Assembly: GCA_030765065.1 (NCBI GenBank)
Contig: CM060990.1
Location: forward strand, 4,768,001-4,832,000
DNA: 64,000 nt
Origin: Deroplatys truncata
Taxonomy: Eukaryota > Arthropoda > Insecta > Mantodea > Mantidae
Reading direction: 5' to 3'
How positions within the stretch are numbered: position 1 is the stretch's first letter; the number at the start of each line of letters is the position of its first letter. The notes beneath the pieces were generated by a model. That model was not told the origin of the DNA. It was given only the letters and a program-made list of their open reading frames with translations, and did not search any database. Shown here piece by piece: positions 22,074 through 33,447 of the stretch. The position numbers and the translations under genes were made by a program.

Positions 22074-25000
22074 GCCACCGAAGTCGACGCCCTCGTCGAC
22101 ATAAGGAAAATAAATATAATAAACATGAAAAGAACAAAATAAAATGACATACACATGTGTGATGAACCAAAATATAACAACAATATACATGTGTGGTAAG
22201 CACCCAGCCGACGACACAATTTTGCTGGGCGATAACGAGATACGAGAGACGTAAGTGCTGTCGACTAGTATTGTTAATGCACTTATCTTTAGCATCCCGC
22301 ACACGCTCACACCACGCTGCCTCAGTTCACAGGCACACTACACTGCGCAAAATATTGCTGGTCTGCCGAAACTGTTTGTGGGTGAGTTTAGACAGTGCCC
22401 ACAACGACGATTTGTCCTGGTGTAGAATTATCACCGCAGGTCTCTGGTGATGACAACAGGGTGGGCAGTCGCTGGCTTGGACTGCCCCCCGACATGGTGG
22501 CTCCTTATGCCACGGCAGTATAGTGGCTGCCCGACAGCTTCCCTGTGGTGTTTCTTGACTTCTGGTATGCCCCGGGGATGCATTTGAATTTTCTCGCTCT
22601 CCGCCACAGCGAAATACTAAAACAAGACCACCACACAATAAACAGGGTGCTCCCACAAACAATCACACATAAAAGAATGGTATGTCATGTACAATTAAAG
22701 ATTTTAAAGGTTAAAAAGTTTACACTAAAAATTCTTTTGACATGGGGCAAAGAAAGAGAGAAAAAAATAGTACAAATTGGTATAAGAACGAAATTTTACA
22801 GAGTTGCCATCCAAACTTTAACTTACAATGCTTTACAATCCAAATAAAACAGTAAAACAGACTCAATATACATGAACATGACAGGAATGAAACATAACCT
22901 TATTTTGGGATCCCAATATTACATCTTAATAACCAGCTGGTATCACTAACAAAAGAAAGTAAGTGCACTTACAAGACAATCACACATGACAATGAAATGA
23001 ACTCATTCACACTGACCATGGCCCAAATTACACACAACACTGACTTAACTATCTACTCAAACTAGTGTATGCATCACTACAAACTACATCCACAATACAT
23101 CTCTAAACTACGCCATGTGACATGCTTTCAACTACTATTGTCCTACTCTTGTCACCAATACAACGTCTCGTCCACATCACTATCTTTCTCATCTCATTAT
23201 TATCAACATCTTTCATAATCATCATCAGTAATAATGCAATCTCGATCATTACTTCAATCATCACCATCTTTCAATTTTCTCTTCAAAACAAAACATCTTC
23301 ACTTACGTGTCTCATTTAGCATGCTGCAAATTCAAAACATCTAACATAGGCATAACCTTCAAGAAATCACATTAAAATTTCAGGAATTACACAAATAACA
23401 TGACATTATACTGTTGCATCCACATCCTCCAAGTGAAAATTAAGCTGGAAAACAGGTGGTATTAAAATTTGCTATCTAAGATGGTAATAAACTTGTTGCA
23501 TAAACAGAAAAAAAGTTATTTTCATTACATTCACTTCCATCCATTTAATCTCTCGTGTGAATTCATCACACGCTATACTGGGCACGTTACAGCAACACCA
23601 ATAAGCAAAATCTCTGAAAACATACAACTGTCGGGGTTACACTGTGGCACTTCCCCCGAAGCTGACATCATCTCATCTCTTCTCATCTCTCCTCATCTCA
23701 TTAACACCGTCGGGGTTACTCTTTGGCACTTCCACCGAGGCAAATCTCAACTCTTATTTCTCACATAACCTCACACTACGCAATCGGGGTTACTCTTTGG
23801 CACTCCCACCGAGGCAAATCTCACATATATCACATAACCTCAAATACACACACTATTCATGCAACAAATTTCTGCAAATAAAAATCACAGCATCATTATG
23901 AAACCCAAAATCAAATCGAGTCAAATCAAATCATATCATATGAAATCAAATCGAATGCAACAAAACAACATCACATCATTACTCAAAACAATATTGTCAC
24001 ATAACATTCCTGAAAATGAAAGCTCAATTAAGCACATAGTAAACCTGAAACACATTCCTGCAGCATAATACAACAAACAAATAATTTGCAGTTCCCAAAA
24101 CATAATTTAAAATTTAAGTTACACCCACAATAATAATACACTTTTAATTTAGCAGAGACATTCATAGCACATATTCCTGAAAAGCAAAGCTTAATTAAGC
24201 ATCAGTAAGTGAAACAATAAATTTAGCATACCTGTGTGAGTCGTAAAACTGTTTCATTCGTCCAAACTTTAGCACTCACAATGTTTACATACTTACAAGT
24301 TATGGTGTTTTCTTTCTTTTCTCTTACTCGTTTAGCACAAAATTCCAGTGCAAATTTTCCAAAATCTGGTAACACACGTACAGCTGGTTCATCAACATCC
24401 ACATCGTACTGGTCCATATTAGAAGCACATCAAACCTAATTAGGTGCAGATACTGGCAAGGCTGGTAGGCTCCTGAAACTTTTACTTACATGAGTAACTG
24501 CGAAAGATTTTCCCCTAAAAATATGCATTGCGGAATTAAATAAACCAAACTTGGTAACGGTGAAGCAAAATTATCAGCATTATTATTATCACTATTTTCC
24601 GCGAGTGTACAACGCACAAAATTTTCAATATATATATGTGACCTCTTTCATTTTATTACTTTAAATATTTCAAACAGATGCCACACTTTTTATACACACG
24701 TAAATTTTAAACACGCAACACACGAATTTTAAACGAATTTGTTGCACTGTCGAGTCGTGAATACTTTCAATATGACGCAATCTAGAATGCAATGTTACGT
24801 AAATCAGCTCACACACGCAAACACATTATCAACGACACAAATATCACCCAATTTCACAATTCACTTTCCACAATTTTCAAAACTTTATGCTTCAAAATGA
24901 CCAGCACGAAGAACTTAACACAGTGATATCATTTAAAGGAAATGAAGCCAAAACAAGGGGAAAATGGAGTCAGAAGTTTTAGCGTCACGCCGGCAGACAA

Positions 25001-25248
25001 TGGGAAAAATGCAAAAACGAACTCAAAATTAAAATTTAGAAACCAGACTTTCAGATATGATAGTAACAAAATTTAGAATAAGAGAATCACAAATTAAAGT
25101 ATAAAAATCCTTACCCTTAAGCCAGAAACAAATTTAGAGTTTTCGCGACCACGTGGAGGACTAGAAACCGTTATATTTTAGAGGGAAAAAAATTTACACT
25201 TAAAAATCTCACAACAAACTCAATTATACCTGGTGCCACCGCCAATTA
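22074..25248 (-). other. Interior of the LTR element, no recognisable genes
   Basis: AT-rich, with only short frames in either strand and no retroviral motif. A roughly 75-bp tandem repeat, three units beginning TCGGGGTTAC and containing TTGGCACT and CCGAGGCAAATCTCA, lies at 23631-23840. A 64-codon minus-strand frame (24223-24417) has no recognisable relatives. Confidence 0.6.
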
Positions 25249-25264
25249 CCCGGCGACTCTACCA
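25249..25264 (-). other. Primer binding site candidate
   Basis: TGGTAGAGTCGCCGGG on the minus strand, three bases inside the LTR edge. The TGG start fits pairing with the CCA end of a tRNA. I could not identify which tRNA. Confidence 0.5.
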
Positions 25265-25267
25265 ATT

Positions 25268-25746
25268 TGTCGTATGCCTCACTTAATAGTATTATTTAAC
25301 TTCAGAGGAGAGCTACTCGCTTATGAGAGGGATCGTTAACCAAACAAAGAACTTTAAACTCGAGGCATCGACGAGGACGCAGCTAAGTTAACTTTACAAA
25401 ATAGTCTTACACCAACATATTATCTGGCTGAAGGGAGAGGAAAGGAACTCTATTATACCATAATTAAAAGTTAAAAGGCGTGCATGGCACACAATTTATT
25501 AGATGAAGTTAGTTACATACCTTTTCCCATTGCCTGCCGACGAGGACATCGTGTGTTAGCAGTTGCCCGAATCTCTTACCCGAAGCCTACTCACAGAATG
25601 AAGCTACGCCAAGTTGGCGTCAGTAACGCCATATCCCCACCAATGACACACTGCTTCCCCTGAATCGCCCCTACTCACAGATAAACTGCCACGCTTCGGC
25701 GTCCAGAGAGCGTATTACCATTAATATAATCTGTGCACATGCCACA
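25268..25746 (-). repeat. LTR at the right edge (5' LTR of the minus-strand element)
   Basis: 479 bp, about 98% identical to 21584-22063, followed by the target duplicate ATAT. Confidence 0.92.
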
Positions 25747-25750
25747 ATAT

Positions 25751-26560
25751 AGGTAGAGACATTCGAGGAAAAATACAGAGCAGGGAATTTCAAAACAGAC
25801 AGTGTCCATCATACAAGCTCTCTCTCTCCCCTTACACAGCCTCAAAACAGGCCTACCTTTCTTAGTAGATATAAAATTATCGCGAAAGGAGGTAATAACA
25901 TGGAGAGAGGATTTCTAAACATGTATTGTGTCCAAAACGTAAGCTCTCTCTCTCCTTACAGAACCTTCAAAACATGCAGGGAACTTTCAAAATAGACACT
26001 GTGTCCATCATACAAGCTCTCTCTCTCTCCCCTTACACAGTCTTCAAAACAGGCATACCTTTCTTAGTAGATATAAAAGTATCGCGAAAGGAGATAATAA
26101 CATGTAGAGAGGACTTCTAAACATGCATTGTGACCGAGACTTAGGCTCTCTCCCATTCCTTTCAGAACCTTCAAAACATGCATTACTTTCAAAACAGACA
26201 TTGTCTCCATCATACAGGCTCTCTCTCTCCCCTTACACAGCCTTCAAAACAGGCATACCTTTCTTAGTACATATAAAAGTATCGCGAAAGGAGATAATAA
26301 CATGGAGAGAGGACTTCTAAACATGCATTGTGACCGAGACGTAGGCTCTCTACCTTTCCTTTCAGAAGCTTCAAAACATGCATTACTTTCAAAACAGATA
26401 TCGTGTCCAACACGTAAGCTCTCCCTCTCCTTACAGAACCTTCAAAACATGCATTACTTTCTGCAGGGAACTTTCAAAACAGACATTGTGTCCATCATTC
26501 AAGCTCTCTCTCTCTATCCCTTTCCTTACGAGAAATTCGAAACATGCGCAAGACCTCAAA
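25751..26560 (+). repeat. Tandem array, period about 200 bp
   Basis: The landmark TATCGCGAAAGGAG recurs at about 25880, 26082 and 26282, with shared CTCTCTCTCTCC, CCTTCAAAACAGGCAT and GGACTTCTAAACATGCATTG segments. The short proteins readable across it repeat the same residues and look incidental. No matching array is present in the right arm. Confidence 0.8.
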
Positions 26561-26984
26561 TATAAATTTTATATTCGTTTTTAAATGTTCTTTCTAAAGA
26601 CGTAGCGAAGTTTGAGAAATTCAACGAATTATTCACGTGCGTACCCTGATTGAAAGAAATATGCTGTACACCCCTGAAGAACGCATACGGTGTTCTCGGA
26701 ACAAATGTCCATGTATACAATCATTAGCGGACAATGGCAGACGTTTCCACGTCATTAAACATCTTAAGAGTGCTGAAGAATGCATACTGGGTTCTGTATA
26801 CAGTCATTAGTGGACAGTGGCAGACGTTTCCTTTTCATTAAACATCCTAACTGCTCTGAAAAACCCCAGACCCTCTGGGTAAATAACTATTAGCGATACA
26901 ATAGATTTTCTTAATGATTAGCTTAATGGGTTCCTCTGTGCAGAAATTCCATCACAAACCGTGGACAAACCAAGCCTAACCATG
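26561..26984. other. Left-arm spacer with a short direct duplication
   Basis: A segment around GACAATGGCAGACGTTTCC...CATTAAACATC occurs twice (about 26730 and 26815). No gene seen. Confidence 0.5.
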
Positions 26985-28735
26985 TTTTAAGCTAACCACA
27001 ACAATTTTTTCCCCGATAATTAATATAAATTCTACACGAAGATTATTAATGATTAAGTTTCATAGCTCTTGTTTCTTTCAATAAAATATTGAATATGACT
27101 CTAGCGTTAGGAAAATTAAACGGTGAGAAGCAATATTTTCTACGCTGAAATTATAACTAAACGCATACTGTATAAATTCTGTACTTAAGCATTCGAATGT
27201 ATCTTTGTCATTATTTAAATACTCACATACAAGAATTGCATGCATGATATCAAAAATTAAACTGTTGTTATCGTAGAGAAAGCTTATTCCATTTAAACAG
27301 ACGGGTGTTTGAGCAATTGTAACTAAAAATTATTTAATAGTAGGTGTACAATGCCGATTCTAGCACACAAGAACTACCTACGACAGCATAGAGTTCTGGA
27401 TTGTATAAGGAGAAAAGGATATATTTAAGGGGAGTTTCTCACCTCATATGCGGTTACATAACTCTTTTGGTCTCCCAGAATGCTATGTATTTTTCACGCA
27501 TGTGTTTAAAACATGTATTTTTCAAAATGGGAGAGATTGAATTCAAAATTAAGCGATCGAATGTATCTGATAGATTTTGTTCTTTGAAGCTAGACTGTTT
27601 TTTTATTTGATGAATTACACCCTTATTTAACAGGGGTAAAAGGTGTTTAAAGGTTGTTTTGATAAAAATTACGTTGTAGTAGCGTGCAAGGTTTGAACAG
27701 GAGAGTTCAGCGGCTCGATTCCCGGTGACTACCCTAGCCGACTTTAGACCCTGCATGGAGGTTCACGAATACATAGTCTACCCATTAACGATTTTTTATA
27801 AGCGCGAGTGTTGCCTTACAAGGAAAATTATATCAACAGAAACAATACCTTCTTTTTTCGTTATTTTCACTCTAAAATTATTACTAAATAATACCTTGGT
27901 GCTAACCTCAGTGTCGCCATTCACATTCATATCATGTTAGAATAAATTCTTTGATTGCATACCGACAATTCAAATTTAATACTTGGGTGAATTATTTTGG
28001 TAATGTAACAATAATTAACAATGAATTTTAGCGGTACATGTAAAAAATAAAATATTTTTTATTTTCTAGCGTCATATGCAGAAACATTTCCCTTAAGCAG
28101 AGGTGGCGTGATGCCGGATTTCCCCATAACAGGTTTAGGCTTGCTTACGAAATGTCCCTGTGCGAGGCTAGCATTTCCCTCTCCTTCTACTCGAAGGTTT
28201 GGAGTAGCCAATCAAAATCGTTGTATTATATACCATCACACCTCTCACCCCCTTCAGCTTTTATCGAAGGAAATTATATAAAAGCAGCAGCTTCTCCGAC
28301 GATTTTCACTGTATTGTGAGAACACAGCGATCTAAGCACTCTGGAAACTTTATTCTTTCAACGTGAAATTTCATCGAACATCATGTCTGGTAAGTTGTAT
28401 CACCAATTCATTTTCATTAAAAAGTTAACTTATTACTTAGTACATTTAACTTATATTTGCGTTCTTGTTTTTAATGTCGAACATTTATTTGTAAATAGCT
28501 GAGCATTCTAAAAGTTAATAGCTAGACAGGTGAATTTTCTGAAATGTGAAAAGTTTAGTTAAGTATTCATTATAGGTAAGTTTATTCTACATTTAATAGC
28601 TAACCGCGCGAATTCTCAAAAATGCGAACAATTTAGTTAAGTATTCATCTTGTTGAGTAATTATTATTCCAGATATTTAAATACAGGATTTCACAGAGTG
28701 AATTATATTCCTTTTGGAGAAAATACGGTTATTTG
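26985..28735 (+). repeat. Left outer arm, block C
   Basis: Inverted counterpart of 37280-39110. Identical or near-identical landmarks include GATTATTAATGATTAAG (27040), GACTACCCTAGCCGAC near 27730 (reverse complement at 38046), CGAGGCTAGCATTTCCC (28165) and the promoter/exon 1 cassette ending ATGTCTGGTAAGTTGTA. Identity is uneven: it is highest at the exon 1/donor and at 28080-28250. Confidence 0.85.
28275..28310 (+). promoter_or_regulatory. Core promoter: TATA box and initiator
   Basis: TATATAAAAG at 28275-28284 and an arthropod-type initiator TCACT at 28306-28310, 31 bp apart, which is the normal spacing. The start codon at 28383 would give a 5' UTR of about 75 nt. Seen directly; activity is inferred. 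Confidence 0.65.
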
Positions 28736-29273
28736 AATACCTCATTAACGTTTTTGCTTTAGAATATTACAAAAAGTCTGTTGCGCGAATCATTCACTCT
28801 AACAAAGTAAATGTTTACATTATATTAAAACATTTAAATCGAAAAATACAGTACTTAATGAACTTCATTAGTGAATCAGAACCTCAATTATATTTACACA
28901 TATCATTTTTATTTTTATATTACACAGAAAAAAAGTTAATAATTTTGTTACTTTCAAATAAATGCAATTTTGTTATGCAACACATTCTCTAATAAAGAAT
29001 GTTTTTTCTCTTCCTAATGCAGAAAGTTTGACATCTCAACTTAACACATTGGCTGAGGGTAGCATTTACCCGGCCGTTCAAAGACTACAAGATCTTCAGC
29101 CAGAGGAGCCTTATAATATAAAATCCTTAAGAAAAATTGATACGAGATACGGTGCTAGAGTGGTTGCACTTTTAAGCGATAAGCAAGTGTTTCTTCCGAC
29201 AAGATATTCAACCCTAACAAGCCAAATTTGGAGGAAATGCCAGGGAAGTTTCAAATGGTATATCATGGAGTAG
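28383..29273 (+). CDS. Left-arm spliced gene, about 85-aa VFLPTRY protein
   Basis: Exon 1 is ATGTCTG (28383-28389) with donor GTAAGT. The intron (28390-29022) ends in a strong acceptor, TTTTTTCTCTTCCTAATGCAG. Exon 2 starts at 29023 and the join is in phase (ATG TCT GAA AGT TTG). The protein begins MSESLTSQL and contains PYNIKSLRKIDTRYGARVVA and VFLPTRY before a stop at 29271-29273. From memory, short proteins with a T+FG..V..L....VFLP+RY pattern recur in arthropod mobile elements; I could not verify this or name a family. Just after 29215 another frame stays open past the stop and seems to continue the domain, so a one-base frameshift may have shortened it. Function unknown. The first exon and promoter are shared with the right-arm gene. 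Confidence 0.6.
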
Positions 29274-30000
29274 TACCAGCCGGCAGGTTTAGGACATGTA
29301 AATTGTCTTTTCTTCCTGTTAAGGTTTGTAGAAATAATTCAGCTATCCTTTCAAAGCTTCATTTAGAGTTACATTCGTTGAGTTTATAAATTGACACTTC
29401 ACTAGGATAACATTTGTCTAAAGTATACATCACTGTATAAATAACGCCTAGATTGTAGTCTGAGTGATTTCGTGCAGAAAGAAGTTTAAAACCCCTTGCA
29501 ATGATTCTCCACATCGAAGTATATACCTACAACAAGCTGCAAATAATGTGAATGTTTGTTACAGGAATGCTCAGATGAATGTGAATGAAGAGGAAGAACG
29601 AGATAGCATAAAACAACATAAACAGGAATGTGATAGGAACGTTCTCAACACCTCCTAGTGATCTGATTCAATGAAGAATTGCAGCACCGTGCAGCGTGGA
29701 ACATGCAAGGAAAACATTCGCGTGTGTAGAATATAGCAATAATATATAAATTATGTACTCATTATTACTGCTATACCTGCCAATACCATTGATTTCCTAA
29801 ATAATTTCATAATTGTTTAACGGAGAATGCAATATCTAAAAACATTGATGCTACATGAAATCTAAACAAATAAATGATTGAACTATTACTGAAAGAGACT
29901 TGAATAAATGGGAATCTAGAAGCCAGAGCCATCTTAATATTGGACTGCGTGATATGAGATATATAAAATGATTAATAAAAATGAGGCCTATGTAATATAT
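29274..30000. other. Unique left-side spacer before the inner palindrome
   Basis: No counterpart in the right arm. AT-rich; no poly(A) signal close behind the left gene was obvious. A 64-codon plus-strand frame (29464-29658) has no motif I recognise. Confidence 0.45.
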
Positions 30001-31547
30001 ACAACATTTATTTTTTATAAACATTATCCTATTACATTCCTTCACAAAAAACCCATACATATTTCCTAAAGACAAAGGTGATAGTCTAGACCTTCTAAAC
30101 ATTCAGTTATATAATCATATTCATCACAGAGGCTACCGCTCGAAGGAATTAAAAGCGAATGAATGAATTCATAACACGCAACTATGTATATATCTCGCGT
30201 GAGCACAGCGGAGGGGGGTATCTCGATCTATGCCTAGCAGAGGGAAAGGATCCTCTCTTGAAACATAAGTCATCTAGACAGAAATTGTTCACAGAGCCGG
30301 AGACGTCAGGATGGATGGAACAGACTATAAGTTCAAATCTTTAAACGGTAGGGGCACCCCCTTTTTGCCTGTGATGTCTGCTGAACCACCCTTACAGCTT
30401 AACATTACGTTACAATGCCACGTAACCAGATTACCGTCGGTCAGTCGCTCAGACCTTTGATTTTTTCGAGGATTTCCCTGGCCTGCAGGCGATTGCCTGA
30501 GCCCCGTATGCTACCATGTTTTCATTGTATGTCAATCGCATCTTAACCTATGTGCTTCTAAGGCCTTCTGTTTGGATTACCGTCCGCCACTCGCTCAGAC
30601 CTTTGATTTTTTCGTGGTTTTCCCTGGTCTGCAGGCGAATGCCTGTGCTTCTAAGGCACTCTGACTGGATTACCGTCGGCCACTCGCTCAGACCTTTGAT
30701 TTTTTCGTGGTTTTCCCTGGCCTGTAGGCGAATGCCTGAGCTCCGTATGCTACCATGTTTTCATTGAATGTCAATGGCATCTTAACCTACGTGTTTCTAA
30801 GGCCCTCTGTTTGGATTACCATCGACCACTCACTCAGACCTTTGACATTTTTGCGTTGTTTTCCCTGGCCTGTAGGCGAATGCCTGCTCAAAAAGATACC
30901 TGTCCCTTCCTCGGTTGGCAGCCTCACGAGTTAAGCTTCCGAATCTGCGCGATTATACCCGATCAATACATACATCTTCACAATACTTTACTTACTCTAT
31001 GCATCCGAAACTGTACGGAGACGTCCGAACACCGCCGAAGAATACATTATCGTTGCAATACTTTGCTCACTCACTCTAAGCACGCGAAGCTATACGAAGA
31101 CCTATGAATACATGCAATCACACATAAATACCGCTGACAGCCTCTCTAAATACTCGAATATGCAGGAAGACATACGGTCATGTGCTCGTCAGAACCCATT
31201 ATAAGATCGGAATGCCAGGCTTTAATGTAGATATTTATTTACAACCATAACAAGAACACACCACATCTAAACAATGTCTTAGACAGGAACTTTCTCTTTA
31301 AGACACGTTATGTATGCTATTCGCTTGTTTAGATTCAATGGAGATTCCAAACTTTCATCTTGAAAAAAATATTGAGGGCAATTTAGGGTGCTCTTAAAGT
31401 TAAGATACTTTTATCGAGGATTCTCTTAAAGGAACGCCTGACATGTAACATTTACCAGATAATGCTGCTTACAATAGCGAGTTCGCGACTTCAGATGCAT
31501 GTACACGACAATCAACTAATTTGTTCATTGCTTTTGCTTGAGAAACC

Positions 31548-31776
31548 TTATTGGGCGTGAAAGACTGGTAATTTTGCTCAGAGACCTCTATCAGGCTTGA
31601 GGTTCTTTTACGTGTCGTAAATCTACGACACGGTACCACCGGCTTTACTTCCCTTTCGAAGGAAGCCATGCTAAGGATTTTTACGCCCGAAAAATCCATC
31701 GCCATCCGTCGGGCTTTAACCCGCGACCTCGGGGTCTAGAGGCTATCATGGTAACCACTACACCACGGACGACGAC
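31548..31776 (-). mobile_element. SINE family A, tail-truncated, inside the inner left arm
   Basis: Same head and body as the copy at 46221, but it stops at TTGGGCGTGAAAGAC and lacks the TAAAACTCAATTT tail. Its mirror image is 34031-34260, truncated at the same point, which shows one insertion event copied by the palindrome. Confidence 0.88.
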
Positions 31777-31804
31777 ACACGCCTAAGGTCATTTGTGTGT
31801 AACA

Positions 31805-32040
31805 CACTAACTAATCGAGTGTAATGGCTCAGGCGGTAAGTCGGTGACTTGTATTCGGTTTAATCCCACACCCCCTCTGATTCCCAGAGGTTTTATCTTC
31901 AAGGTTTTCCACTCACTAGACGAATGCTGTGAAGGCTCGTTCGACCTCTGAATTTTTCCTGTCATCCTTTCACCTCCATCCTCATTTTTTACTTTTTCAT
32001 CTTCTTGGCTGTTTCAGGGTTGAAACTAGCGGAGAGGGAC
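31805..32040 (+). repeat. tRNA-like repeat, family B, mirrored at about 33775-34010
   Basis: Contains TGGCTCAGGCGGTAAG and CGGTTTAATCCCAC, which resemble degenerate A and B boxes of RNA polymerase III promoters, followed by TTTTCCACTCACTAGACGAATG. Probably another SINE family. It has no clear tail. Confidence 0.5.
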
Positions 32041-32362
32041 TCTCGGCATAAGCAGAGCTTATGCTCTCTGTAACTTTAATCCATGGAATGTGTGTGGTCC
32101 CAGAATCCCGGACCTCTCAGAGATGTGTAAGTCTGTAGTCCTCGAGAGGAGCCATAGATTGCGTCAACTGCCGCCAGGGATTTTTTTTATCCGTGAAAGG
32201 TAGAGGCCCTGTCCCCTACCCTTTGACTGTCACAGGTCGTCGCCTTACTTGACAACGTCGTCACACTACGCTACTACGTCGTTACGCAACCCAACAACAT
32301 TCAGAAGGCCCCTGATCATCAACATTCAGGGGACAGAGACGCGGCACGAGTTGGAACGTTCC

Positions 32363-33447
32363 GAGATCTGGAAACGTTAGGCTCATCCACCTGTATAGAT
32401 CTAAACCAAAAACCAAACTTTACTTCAGAAGGTAGATGGTAGAAGCGCGCAACTAGCTGGAACGATCCGAGACTGGAAACGTTAGGGACATCCAGCGCAA
32501 TGCAAGCTGTACAGACCTAAACCAACCAACAAACTTTACTTCAGAAGGTAGATGGTAGAAGCGCGCAACTAGCTGGAACGATCCAAGATCTGGAAACGTT
32601 AGGGACATCCAGCGCAATGCAAACTGTACAGATCTAAACTTTACTTTAGAAGGTAGATGGTAGAAGCGCGCAACTAAATGGAACGATCCTAGATCTGGAA
32701 ACGTTAGGGATATCCAGCGCAATGCAGGCTGTTCAGTTCGAAACTTTACTTTAGAACGTAGATGGTAGAAGCGCGCAACTAGCTGGAACGATCCTAGATC
32801 TGGAAACGTTAGGGATATCCAGCGCAACGCAGGCTGTACAGATCTAAACTTTACTTTAGAACGTAGATGGTAGAAGCGCGCAACTACCTGGAACGATCCT
32901 AGATCTGGAAACGTTAGGGATATCCAGCGCAACGCAGGCTGTACAGATCTAAACTTTACTTCAGAAGGTAGATGGTAGAAGCGCGCAACTAAATGGAACG
33001 ATCCTAGATCTGGAAACGTTAGGGATATCCAGTGCAATGCACGCTGTTCAGATCTAAACTTTACTTCAGAACTTAGATGCTAGAAGCGCGCAACTAACTG
33101 GAACGATCCTAGATCTGGAATCGTTAGGGATATCCAGCGCCATGCAAGCTGTTCAGATCTAAACTTTACTTTAGAAGGTAGATGGTAGAAGCGCGCAACT
33201 AGCTGGAACGATCCTAGAGCTGGAAACGTTAGGGATATCCAGCGCAATGCAAGCTGTACAGATCTAAACTTTACTTTAGAAGATAGATGGTAGAAGCGTG
33301 CAACTGGTTGGAACGATCCGAAATCTGGAAACGTTAGGGTCATCCAGCGCAATGTAAGCTGTACAGATCTAAACCAACCTACAAACTTTACTTTAGAAGG
33401 TAGATGGTAGATGCTCGCAACTAGCTGAAACGATCCGACATCTGGAA
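32363..33447. repeat. Central minisatellite, 105-bp period
   Basis: Units starting GGAACGATCC recur at 32459, 32575, 32680, 32785, 32890, 32995, 33100, 33205 and 33310, with a diverged copy near 33426. Spacing is exactly 105 bp except where an 11-bp insert (CCAACCAACAA-like) makes it 116. Because 105 is a multiple of three, the minus strand stays open for long runs with a 35-residue repeat (RWISLTFPDLGSFQLVARFY and so on). All units point the same way, so this is the unpaired loop between the inverted arms. Confidence 0.92.

Larger units (their letters stand above)
21584..25746 (-). mobile_element. Non-autonomous LTR retrotransposon, 4.16 kb
   Basis: Two direct repeats of about 480 bp (21584-22063 and 25268-25746), each starting TGTCG and ending CCACA, flanked by the 4-bp duplication ATAT (21580-21583 and 25747-25750). 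Orientation is minus: the purine tract CAGGGGGAGA lies at the inner edge of the left repeat and a TGG-starting primer-binding-site candidate at the inner edge of the right repeat. About 10 differences between the repeats (roughly 2%) imply a fairly recent insertion. No gag, protease, RT or integrase motif is visible in the 3.2 kb interior, so it must have been mobilised by another element (a LARD-like structure). It sits in the left arm only, so it inserted after the palindrome arose or was never copied across. Confidence 0.88.
30001..32362 (+). repeat. Inner palindrome, left arm
   Basis: Inverted counterpart of 33448-35776, with long near-identical runs (for example AGGGGCACCCCCTTTTTGCC at 30350 and its complement at 35408). 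At 30430-30880 it holds tandem units with ACTCGCTCAGACCTTTGA, TTTTTTCG.GGTTTTCCCTGG and AGGCGAATGCCTG. It also contains one family A SINE and one tRNA-like repeat, both mirrored in the other arm. Confidence 0.9.

Noticed and set aside
23631-23840. CRISPR-like array
   Set aside because: Only three long (about 75-bp) similar units with no short repeat/unique spacer pattern, inside a eukaryotic LTR element.
25926-26584. Several short repeated frames
   Set aside because: Readings of the 200-bp tandem array.
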